This document shows positions 54,856 to 64,000 of a DNA stretch of 64,000 nucleotides, piece after piece. The notes under the pieces were generated by a model. The model was not told the origin of the DNA. It saw only the letters and a list, made by a program, of their open reading frames with translations, and did not search any database. The position numbers and the translations under genes were made by a program. The DNA comes from Chrysoporthe austroafricana (Eukaryota; Ascomycota; Sordariomycetes; Diaporthales; Cryphonectriaceae). Position 1 is the first letter of the stretch. Each line of letters opens with the position of its first letter. The stretch is from assembly GCA_001051155.2 (NCBI GenBank), contig JYIP02000007.1:4466342-4530341 (forward strand), written 5' to 3'.

Positions 54856-57800
54856 GTCTTTCTCGCACCTCGCGCCGGGATGCCTTGGACGGCTCGTCGC
54901 AGGGAAGTCATGCCCTTCGCCTCGCTGGCGTCAAGACCATCATTTTTCACGCGAGGTTCTCTCTCTCTCTCTCTCTCTCGTCAGGGCCCGGGGTCCCCCT
55001 GATCGCCCTCCAGCTGACCAGAACCCCTCGAGCCGCGCGATCTGGTTCGCCGACGCGGCGCCGAGCCCATCTCTCCTGGCCTGCAAGGGTGACCGTGGCG
55101 GGCAGGGAGGCTCTCATCTGTCGCCGGGCCAGGGTCATCCCAAGCTCCTGGCCAGAGGGAGAGAGTTCCCCACCGGCAGCAGGTCTGCCTCTTGGCGGCC
55201 GTGTGTGTGTGGGCGACAGGGCGGCTGCGCCATACTCGTTCTGGCTGGGGGCGTACTGCGCAGGGTGACAGCAGGGCCTGGGACGGAAGCGCGGCGCTGG
55301 CCCTGCCAGTTTGACTGGTTCGCGCTGGGCCGTTCCGCTAGGGTAACGACCAGGAGGGGGGGAGGGGGGCCCTCGCAGCACGCAGCCCGGACGGGAAGGG
55401 AATCAGGCGACTTGTGTGTTGTCCAGGCGAGGTCGACGCTGCTGATCATACATACGGATGGTTTGCCGCAGCAGGCGGTCAGGTCAGGTCAGGTCGAGTG
55501 CAGCCATCCGGCTGCTGGCTGCTGCGGGCACCAGCACTGACTGGGCACTGGCGGTGACCCGAAAGGCTCGCGGCCGCTGGGGAAGACGGCGGGATGGATC
55601 GTCGGGGCTCGATCACGGTAGATCTTGCCGTCGAGCGTAGTATTGCAGCGGTTCTTGACAATATCTGCCTGCAGCAGCATGGGGACGAGCCCTTCTATTG
55701 GATGCCACGGCTGCCAGACTGCTCGGTTGGGCGGTCGCGTCGCGTCCTGCGGCGCATTAGTATCTCCTGCCTGGCCGGTGGGACCAGGCCTTCGAGGTGC
55801 TTGCGGAGGGCGGCAAGCGAGACGAGAGGCATTGCCAGATCATCGTGCAGTGCTGGATCCGGGGCCAGGCCAGGCCATTCTTTCTTTCTTCTGTCTGTCT
55901 GGCTGCCTGTCTGTCTGTCGTGATCGAGGGCGGCAGCTCGAGCTCTGCCGGCACAGAAGAAGGTGCTTGTGCTGTGATCGGCATACTGCATGATGCAATG
56001 CACCGCCGGGACCTGTCTTGCTTCTGTCTGCATCCGTTAGTGAAGCATAGAGTGGTGGAGATGCTAGAGATTGGTGAGGATGGGGCGCATGAAGCCGGTA
56101 AGTGCCCAGAAAGCTGGTGCTCAGAAAGCTGTGCTGTGTGGAAGTAATGGGAGGCAACAAGGAAAAGAGAGAAGGAGTGCATGAGGGGGAAGGGTTGGCG
56201 AGGGGGAGTGTCGACGAGGGGGGGGGGTGAACCAAGCACGCAGGGCCAGGCAGCATGTACTACTATGCACACTATGCACCCTCCTCTCTTTTCCCTCTCC
56301 TCCCCACGGCGCCAATATCGCCGGAAGAAGCATGTCCAGTCAGGCTGTCTCCTCCTCCTGCCCGCCAGCCAGCCATCCAGCCATGGCGGCAGCGGCTCTG
56401 GGCTGATGTCTCTCGCTTCGGCATGCCCGATCTCGACGCTGCAGATGCTGCTGCAGATACTGCTGCAGACGCCTGCTGCAGAACGCTGCTGCTGCTGCAG
56501 ACGCGCCGTGTCCAATGCCTTGTGCCCATCCGGGCTGCCTCGACGCCTGCAGAAGGGTCCCATCCGGGGGATCTCCAGCGCCCTTCCGCCTGCCGCCGCC
56601 GGGCCTGCTGCGCTTTCACATGTCTAGACGGCCACACACACATCCGTCCTCAGCACACACCGGTCCCATGCCGCCTGCTCCTGCTATAGCCACCATGCGG
56701 TACAGGAGGCTAGGAGCCCACCCCCACGAGCCTCGCACGTCCATGCGGCCGCCACCCCTCTGGTGCGTCACAGCGCAGGGGCCCGAAGCAGGCATCCCGT
56801 CAGGCAGGCAGACAGGCAGGCAGACAGGCTGGCTGGCCGCTGCATTCACAAACGCTGACGCTGACGAGGCAGTGGTGGTGGTGAGGAGTGGTGGTGGTGG
56901 TAGCGGTGCCAGCGTGTGCCCACCGGTCGTCTCACCAGCAGCAACGGCTGAGCGCCCTGCGCAGGGCCCAATCACCACCACCACTACAAGGGAACACCAA
57001 CACACACCACTTGGAGACGAGACACCATGTGTGCTCCCGTCATCATCCTCTCTCTCCCTCTCCCGTCCTCCCCCCCTGAAGATCGCCCTCCCGGGGAGCC
57101 GCCGGCGAGCGGACAAAGCTCGGCGGTAGGATACTGAGCAACATGCCGACCAACGTCCGTACCGCGATTTCTCCCTTCCTTCCTTGCTGGCCATCTGCCA
57201 GCCGGGCCGGCTCGCGGGGGTGTTCTCGATCGATCTTCGACATCACCTGCAGAGGCCCAGTCCTCCCCCCCCCCGGCCCCAAGGTTCTCGGCCAGGGCTG
57301 TGCCGACAGACAGCCGGCTCCCCGCCCTGGCCCGCCCGCCACACCAGGGCCCACATTTCCCCCCCCTCTTCGTCGAGGACGCAAGCCGTTCTAGATCTGG
57401 CAACCCGCGTGCGTGCGTGCGTGTGTGTGTGTGTGTGTTGTGTGCATGTATGTATGTGAGTGTGTGAGTGTGTGTATGTGCGTGCGCGCGCGCGCGCGCG
57501 CGCCTCTGTGTGTGTGTTGTGTGTGGTGTCACTGGCAAGACCGGTGAGGGCGCGAACCTGCCGGGGCGACAGGACGGACGGGCAGGGCGGGCTCGGCGGG
57601 CGGTTCTCCATGCCGCTACGACGTCGGGGGGCGCAGCGCAGCGCCTCAGGATGCCTCGCAGCGTCGCACTCCCGCAGCCGAGCCAGGCAGGCAGGCAAGG
57701 CCAGGCGTCGACCGGTGCGAGCGCAAGAGCAAGAGCAAACATGCAGCACGCACACACATACACAGAAATACGACACACACACACACACACACACACACAC

Positions 57801-60334
57801 CATGGTTACTTGCGGCAAAGCAGGGTCCCGGCGCGGGCGCGCGGACGGGCGGGCGAGCGAGGAGCCGCCCTGCTGCGACTCTCACTGCTGCTGCTGGTAC
57901 TGCTGCTGCTGCTGGTACTACTACTACTACTACGACCTCCGTCCGGGCTTGCAGGAGGGTAGGTGGTCAGCGACCGGGCGCGTACTCGCTCCGCAGGGCC
58001 CTTCCTCCCTCCCACCCCCCCGCAGCCAAGCCCCCTCGACGGGAACGTGTCCGAAGCTCATAGGCACGCCGAGGGCGCCCCCCCCCCAGATCAACCTCCA
58101 CAGGAGAGAGGGGGGAGGAGAGTGCGGCGAAAAAGCCGAGAGAGACACCGCATCAGATGTCACCTGCTCCGCGTCGTCCCGTTCCGGGAAGCTCATGTGA
58201 CCTCGAGACACGACAGGTTCGGGGGGGGGGCGCTGGGCGCCGTCCCCATCCTCTTGCCAGCACAGCCCGCAGGCTAAGGCGGGAGAAAAAAAGCAGGGCG
58301 GTCAAGAGGACAAAACGAGGCCGCGCCTATGTAGGAGCGGGAGGGGCGGGAGGGGGGAGAGAGAAAGAAAAATACTACTGAAAGAGAAAAAAATGCTGAT
58401 GATCCTGCGGAGGGCGCAGGATCTGTGGGCCTCGCCTTCGCATAGCACCCCGTATAAGCACGCCTATGGAGCAGCGCCATGCGGTGACACCCACCACCCG
58501 CCGATAGTGGAAGCACAAGGAGCCCCAATATCACACACACATCACGGGCGCAGGGCGTGGTATCAGGAAGCCCCAAGGGGGAAGAGGGAAAGGGGGGGGG
58601 GCGAAACAACAGCAACAGGAATAAGAAGCAAAACAACAAACAAGTGGTCGGGGCACTGCGGATTCATGCCGTCTCTGCAGCCCCGATCGCCAGACAAGCC
58701 ATGCGACCTGCCGGGAGCGATGTCACTCCACCCGCCCGCCTCGAGCCACCAGGGTTTGGGGGTTGAGGGGAGGGGACGGGGACGGGGGGCGCCAGCAGCG
58801 CCCGCCTCCAGACAAACAGGCAGAGGGAACCCGAACGACGACTTCCCGTTCGGCCATCGTGCATATCTCGTCCCTCTCTTCCCCCCTTCCCCTCCTCCCA
58901 AAGTACGCGCGCGCTGGTGGGTAGGATGGGGGGAGGCGAAGACGAACTACTAGTAAGCCTGCGCTGCAGGGCCCCGTACGCACATACGCGCAGAGGAGGC
59001 TCACTCGCGCCCTGGCCCGCGCCCCTGCAAGAGAGGGGGGGGGGGCGAGGTTGAGAAGGGAGGAGGGCGAGGGCGAGGGCGAGGGCGAGGCCTCTCTCTC
59101 TCTCTCTTGCTTCTGCACCTTGTCTTGCGCTTGCCGCCTACCTTCCCTCGCGCCTAATCGAAGCCCGACGGCGGCCAGCTCGCAGGTTTGCGCAGAAGAG
59201 GAGGAGGAGACGAGACCCTGGGACGGCCAACAACAACCCCCCCCCCTTCTCTCTCACACCCCGGTATATCGCGAATCAGGAGTTCGTCCGCGGCCGATCA
59301 CCCTCCAAGGGGCCCGGGCTTCTGAACGTCCCAGTACCTACCTACCCGCGCCCTGCCAGCCCGGCCACCCATCCACCCGGGATGGAGCCGAGAGGGAGTG
59401 TGTGAGAGAGAGGGTGAGAGAGCCTTGCTTCGTCTTGCTAGGGCCCCTCCCCCCTCCCCGGCCGCTGCAGCTCGGTTCCTGATCAGGACAGCGGCGTCTC
59501 GGCAGGCGGCAGCAGCGCATGGGCTTCGAGACGGGAGGGACCTTGGCCTCACCCTCGCCCCCTCTGACACATTGGACGACTTTTTTTCTTTGAAGGCTTT
59601 CCGCGGTGACACAAGAACGGGGGGGCGGGACACACCATCAAATCTTGCATTTTTCTCTCATGATAATCTGACACCACCACCCACGCGCCCCAACCCCCAA
59701 CCCCCGACCAACTCCCCACCCAATCCGGCCCATGGAAGGCCCGCCATGCAGCCGGCCGAACCTGGCCCTCCCCCCCCGGACCAGATATGCACACCCCACC
59801 ACCCTCAAGCCTTCCCAGACGCCAATATCAGGACTGCCGTCGTAGCAGTAGACCTCAATAATAATTTTTTTTTTGTTTCGTTCGGTTGCAGGAACTTGCA
59901 CACGACCTTTCACTCCGTGCCGCGCACGCATGCAGACAGCCAAGCGACCCATCCATCCATCCATCCATCCCCCAACCCCCCATGTGGTGGCGCCTGCTCG
60001 GTCTATCTCATTTGTGCAGAAGGGGGTAACAACAACAAATTTCGGCCAGCTACGTACCCTCCCCCCTCCCTCCCCTCCCCACTCCACCACCATTCCGAAC
60101 CCAGACCCAGATTCAACAAAAATAAAGACAGCCAGCCAGTATACGTAGCTGCACACAGACTTGTCCGGCCACGCAAGCAAAGCAAAGCAAGCAACTAAAC
60201 AAGGATAACAGCGAAGCATCAGTCTGCCGTGAGGCATCGCTCTTTCTTTTCCCCGACTCAACCCAGATTCAATTTTCAAGTTGCTGCGCACCAGGGGCTG
60301 CCTGCCCACCCCCCCTCCCTGGTGACCTGGTGCA

Positions 60335-60337
<3 letters not shown>
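54856..60337. other. Gene-free, microsatellite-rich stretch
   Basis: No supportable gene in 5.5 kb. Notable points are a CT tract at 54960-54979, CTGCAG-rich sequence at 56437-56505, GGCAGGCAGACA-type repeats at 56802-56828, the alternating GT/GC tract at 57408-57535, a (CA)n tract at 57776-57800 and GAGGGC hexamers at 59067-59091. Open frames carry no recognisable domain. Confidence 0.5.
57408..57535. repeat. Alternating purine-pyrimidine tract (GT/GC)
   Basis: Nearly 130 bp alternate purine and pyrimidine: GTGCGTGCGTGTGTGT, a GTATGT part, then a (GC) run at 57484-57503 and more GTGTGT. Such sequence can adopt Z-DNA; the statement about structure is inference. Confidence 0.85.

Positions 60338-60382
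<45 letters not shown>
60338..60382. repeat. (CA)n microsatellite
   Basis: An uninterrupted (CA)n tract of about 44 bp, almost the same length as the one at 2162-2204. Confidence 0.95.
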
Positions 60383-60388
<6 letters not shown>

Positions 60389-60491
60389 CGCCTGCACGCA
60401 ATGCAGGGTGGCCAGAGACATCATTACGTACAGACTCGAGAACCAATTACCATGTGAGAGGCCGCGCCGTTCGGCCAAAAAAGGAGAAGAC

Positions 60492-60493
<2 letters not shown>

Positions 60494-60550
<57 letters not shown>

Positions 60551-60551
60551 G

Positions 60552-60609
<58 letters not shown>
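60494..60609. repeat. Two very long A tracts separated by GTG
   Basis: A55 (60494-60548), GTG, then A58 (60552-60609). Uninterrupted runs of this length are unusual for GC-rich fungal chromosomes and are hard to sequence; the exact lengths should not be trusted. Confidence 0.9.
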
Positions 60610-60611
<2 letters not shown>

Positions 60612-61411
60612 GGTAGGAAGGAGGAACAGAAAACATATATAGGGAAGCACAGACTAAAAAAAGATAAAAACAAAAAAGAAAAACCAGACAAGGTGCTCGC
60701 CGCCAAGCGCACGACGGGATGTGACCTTAACCACAAACTACAACGTCTTCCGCTCCATGGAGAGAGAGAGAGTCTTGACATGTCGCTTCTTGCCAGGCGG
60801 AAAAATGTCGCCCTTGCCCTTTTTTGTCTTTGCTTTGTCCAGCCCGGCACTCCGCAGGTAGGTGTGCTCCACACCTTCGGGAGCGTCCGTAGTCCACCTC
60901 AGGCCGTCGATCAACCAACAGGCTCGGTCGGTAGGTGGGTGGGGGGGGTATCAAGGTACTGTGTGGTCTGAGACCAAAGGAAATCAACGCGTTTCGTCAA
61001 TCCCTGCCGAGAAGGCTCGGGTGGTCGGGCGAAGAGCCAGGAGGGAAGTTCCACCAAAGAAAAAAAAAACGAGCCGGGTAGGCCTGGTCCCCCATAGGCT
61101 CCTATTCTCAAGCGTTCGTGACCGCGCCAGAGGATCGTGATGGTGCGTCAGATTCCGACTAGAAAAATACCGTCGCTGTGCGTCCCAAAGCGCCGCCAGG
61201 ACCCGAGCTATCGCAAAAGTGCATTCCCACGCGAGTGCCACAAGCGGCTCGTGGCCTGATCGATGTTCCCACGGTAGAGACCAAACTCGTCCTAAGGCCG
61301 CTTCGAGGGTGACAGAGAGTCGCTGCCCCGGGTCTCTGCCCTCGCCCTCGCCTTCGTGACCCCACCCTGCTGCCCCTCCGCCCTGGGCTGCTGCGCCCCT
61401 CGGTGGCCATC
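60610..61411. other. 3' flank of the Zn2Cys6 regulator gene
   Basis: No gene is seen. The region lies downstream of the stop codon of the minus-strand regulator at 61412. Confidence 0.55.
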
Positions 61412-62654
61412 CTAAGTCCGCCGATTCAGCCGTCCAAGCATTCTCTGGTCGATGTCGCGGCTGGTGTCGGCGCCGGGTGGAGGGCGCGGTGGTGGATGCT
61501 GGTCCATAAGCGCGGTCAACCTCATCTGGCCATTGCCACCCTGCTGGGGTGAGTTGGGGCTGTCACGACGCGGGGTGCCGCCTCCCTCGGCCTGGTCGTA
61601 AGGGGGCTGAGGGTACTCATACTGGGCTTGTGGGGGTGTGCCGCCCTGGATCGGGGACGCGGGCGAGCGCCGGCGAGGGTCGGGGTCGCCGTACGGGTTC
61701 GGCGGCGGCAGGCGCGAGGTGTGGTCCTCCTCGTGGAGTCGTCGCCGGCCATTGACGTCGTCGGGAGGTGGAGGGTAGTGGCCAACGTATGCCTCGGACT
61801 GTTGAGGCGGTGGCGGGTAGGAGGGCTGCGGGCCGCCTGGCGGTTGCGGCATCGGTGCGCCTCCCGGTCCAGCCGGTCCTCCCGCGACCGCGCCCTGCGG
61901 CAGCGGCTGTCCGAACGCGCCGTACAGAGGCGTGCCGGGGGGCACGCCGCCAGGTACGGCTGACACGGGGACGAAGGCCGTGGTCGACGAGGAGCTGACA
62001 GGCTGGAAGACGCACTTGTTCCCGGTCTTCCTGCAGTTTGAGCAGACCCCGTCTGAGGTGCCGTACCCACTGCAGCGGATCTGTGGACGAGAGGGTCAGC
62101 GCGCGAACTGCCAGCGATCTGGATGAGGTACTGACCTTGCGCCTCCGGCAGTAGCTGCAGGCTATGGAGGTCCTCTGGCGAGGAGCAGCCTGCGCAGCTG
62201 CAGAGGGGCCCCCGCGGCCGTAGTCAGGCCCGTACCCGCCGGCATAAGGTGGACCTGACGTTGGCCGGTAGGTGTAGTTGTACTGGTCCGGCTGCGGCGG
62301 CGGCGGTTGGTAGGCCCCGCCGCGCGCGTCGTAGTAGCCCCGGTGCTGCTCGCCACTGTACCTCTGCTCGGGGGGAGGCTGGACGGGAGGCAGCTGGTAG
62401 GTCGGCGGAGGCGCACTGTATCCGTTCGCAGCAGTAGGAGATACCGCGTAGGCGCCCTGCGTCCTCGGGTCTGGCGGGGGAGGATAGCGACTACCAAAGG
62501 GAGAGAGGCCGTCCTGGATGGGCGGGAGAGTCACATGTGCAGGCGGCGGCAAGTGCTGGTACTGGGGCCGCTGGCGGTCGTCCTCCTCGCCAGGAGGAGG
62601 CGGATAGGCGGATTCCTGTGGGGGACCGCCCCTGAGGCCATTGTGACCCGACAT
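61412..62654 (-). CDS. Zn2Cys6 (fungal-type) DNA-binding regulator
   Basis: Two exons, 62654-62136 and 62080-61412, give 395 residues. The 55-bp intron has a GTCAGT donor, a GCTGAC branch site and CACAG. It interrupts the zinc cluster directly after YCRRRK. The cluster near residues 166-198 reads IACSYCRRRK then IRCSGYG, VCSNC and RKTGNKC, spacing C-x2-C-x6-C-x9-C-x2-C-x6-C, so all six ligands are present. Such proteins bind CGG-type sites as transcription regulators. Both flanks are Pro/Gln/Tyr/Gly-rich and disordered (YPPPP repeats), and no fungal middle homology domain is seen, so it may belong to the short regulators with an internal zinc cluster. VFQPVSSSSTTAFVPV after the cluster is a feature I remember from a conserved but unnamed Pezizomycotina subgroup. 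Confidence 0.88.
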
Positions 62655-64000
62655 GTTGAGGCTGCAGTCGCTTGTGCGCGCCTGGTGTGTGGACCTCGAG
62701 TGTCAGTGGAGGCGTCGGTGATGAGCCTCCCTACTCGCCCACCGCAGATGGATGGCCGGCCCGCTCCTGTCGGATGACGCTGTCGCGACAGGGAAGGTCT
62801 GTCGCGAGCAGAGGTGAGGTGAGGTGAGCGGACAGAGAAGGAAAGCCAGGCCACGGCTGCCGAGGGCGAGACCTCGATGCTGCTGCAGCGGTGCCCTCTG
62901 TCGCCGCGCTGCTCTCTGTCGCCGCGCTGCCCGGGCCTTGTCCAGACGGAGAAGGCGGGCGAGGTGCAGAGGCTGAAGACGTGGTCGTGGCTGCGACCGG
63001 GGAGTGTGGGAGGGTGGAAGGGGGCGAGAGGCGGGTGAGTAAAAGTTGGTGGAAGTTGTCGAGGTTGACAGACGGAAGGGCGCCGGTGCAGAAATCCAAA
63101 AGTCGTGCAGTGAGCGAGCGACCTGGCAAGGTGTGGGGAACTTTTTTTCCACGGGCACAACCTTGGGTCTTAATACTCCAGCGCTGCGCTGCGCTGCGGT
63201 ACGGTGCGGTGTGGTGTGGTTCCAGTCCACTCCAGGCCCAGTCCAGTGCGGTTCAGCCCAAGTCCAGTCCACTCCACTCCCTGTCGCCGGGTACTACTGT
63301 ACTAGTCAGCACGAGGCGGAACAGCCCGACGGCCGCGGTTTAGATTACACGTTGGCTTTTCGCCTTTGGACTGGTGCGTGACTCTGTCCCGTCTTTAGGT
63401 CCAGATACCTCGGATCCCACCCCCAACGGTGTACTTTGGTACCCTGTGGGGTGGGGAGCCGAGGAGGCAGAGGGGGGGGTGGTGGGTGGGTGCTGGGAGG
63501 GTGCGCCTCGAGCAGGTGATCTCGGTCGGCCCTTGGGAAGGCAAAAAAGAAAGTGCAGTCCGGCAGACGGGACGACCCTTTTGGTATGCTGTAGGTACTT
63601 ACTGTCTTGGGTCCCAACTCGGCCCGTCAAGCCTGTCGAGATGCCAGGAGATCCCACCACCTCGGGTTTCTGGTTACGGTTGCGGCCGCGGCTGCGGTGG
63701 CTGTTTGCGATCGCAGTCGCAGGTTCCCCTACCGCGCCCAGCAGAAAAATGTCAGCCTCCGAACCCCCGAGAACCGTGCCTCGTCTGCACCGCCGGTATG
63801 ACAGGGCGAGAGGGGGTGTCGCATTCAATTGGGCTGCACCCGATCGCCATGACAGCAGCAGGCAGGCTGGGCAGGTTCACCTCAGCAGGGTGAGCAGCAC
63901 GGGATGGGGGCGTAAACCCGCGACGGGGTGGACACAGGCATGCAGGTCCAACTCCGGTCCCGACGAGACCACGGCAGTCATAATGAGGCAATGGGTATGA
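62655..64000. promoter_or_regulatory. Upstream region of the Zn2Cys6 regulator gene
   Basis: No gene is supported to the window end. Short repeats stand out: GAGGTGAGGTGAGGTGAG (62813-62828), a 20-bp direct repeat CTCTGTCGCCGCGCTGC (62898-62932), and GCGCTGCGCTGCGCTGCGG followed by several CCAGTCCACTCC-like copies (63181-63280). These may be promoter elements. A long plus-strand frame running off the window end from 63374 lacks recognisable features. Confidence 0.5.

Noticed and set aside
63374..64000. Open frame running off the window end
   Set aside because: It crosses promoter-like repeats of the Zn2Cys6 gene and has no recognisable domain; a partial gene cannot be excluded but is not supported.
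1..64000. CRISPR arrays, operons, ribosome binding sites, riboswitches
   Set aside because: The sequence is eukaryotic with spliceosomal introns; the tandem repeats present have no spacer structure.

Overview
The window looks like chromosomal DNA of a filamentous ascomycete (Pezizomycotina, most likely Sordariomycetes). The reasons are compact GC-rich genes, short spliceosomal introns (51-354 bp) with GTAAGT/GTGAGT-type donors and RCTRAC-like branch points, CT-rich promoters, and proteins with close fungal relatives (a PMT2-type mannosyltransferase with a long tail, a Rim2-type carrier, an Lsb5-like VHS/GAT protein, a Zn2Cys6 regulator). All calls come from reading the sequence; no database search was possible.

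Layout. 1-2.4 kb: low-complexity, no gene. 2.4-10 kb: LSM7 (+), the O-mannosyltransferase PMT2 (-), and the SF3A1/Prp21 splicing factor (+). PMT2 and SF3A1 diverge from a 1.1-kb promoter. 10.5-15.8 kb: an orphan gene with a PD-(D/E)XK-like C-terminus (+) preceded by three 36-bp repeats, the SNX3 sorting nexin (+), and a second orphan gene (-) with an EVR motif. 16.7-22.7 kb: a Rim2-type mitochondrial nucleotide carrier (-) and a large RRM protein (-). 22.7-25.9 kb: AT-richer, gene-free. 25.9-33.6 kb: a seven-pass membrane protein (+), ARPC4 (-) and UBP6 (+) sharing a divergent promoter, and an Lsb5-like protein (+). 33.6-40.4 kb: no convincing gene. 40.4-47.4 kb: an F-box-like protein (+) and a very large class 3 lipase (+). 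47.4-61.4 kb: about 14 kb without a supportable gene, full of microsatellites, homopolymers and two single-N joins. 61.4-62.7 kb: a Zn2Cys6 regulator (-).

Most of the recognised genes are housekeeping: RNA processing (LSM7, SF3A1, the RRM protein), secretory-pathway glycosylation (PMT2), endosome and actin work (SNX3, Lsb5-like, ARPC4), proteasome-linked deubiquitination (UBP6) and mitochondrial nucleotide import (Rim2). They are not an operon and show no sign of being a pathway cluster.

The most unusual signals concern SNX3. Codon-like sequence (third positions nearly all G or C) continues in frame upstream of its first ATG, back to an ACG in strong context at 13330. It also continues downstream of its stop, TGA followed by C, for 70 codons. 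Next are the two orphan nuclease-like genes flanking SNX3, an ARPC4 gene with an ATG-only first exon and a 51-nt intron that is in frame and stop-free, and an isolated exon-like block upstream of the RRM gene. Several striking repeats, especially the palindrome around the N at 48992, are more likely assembly artefacts than biology.
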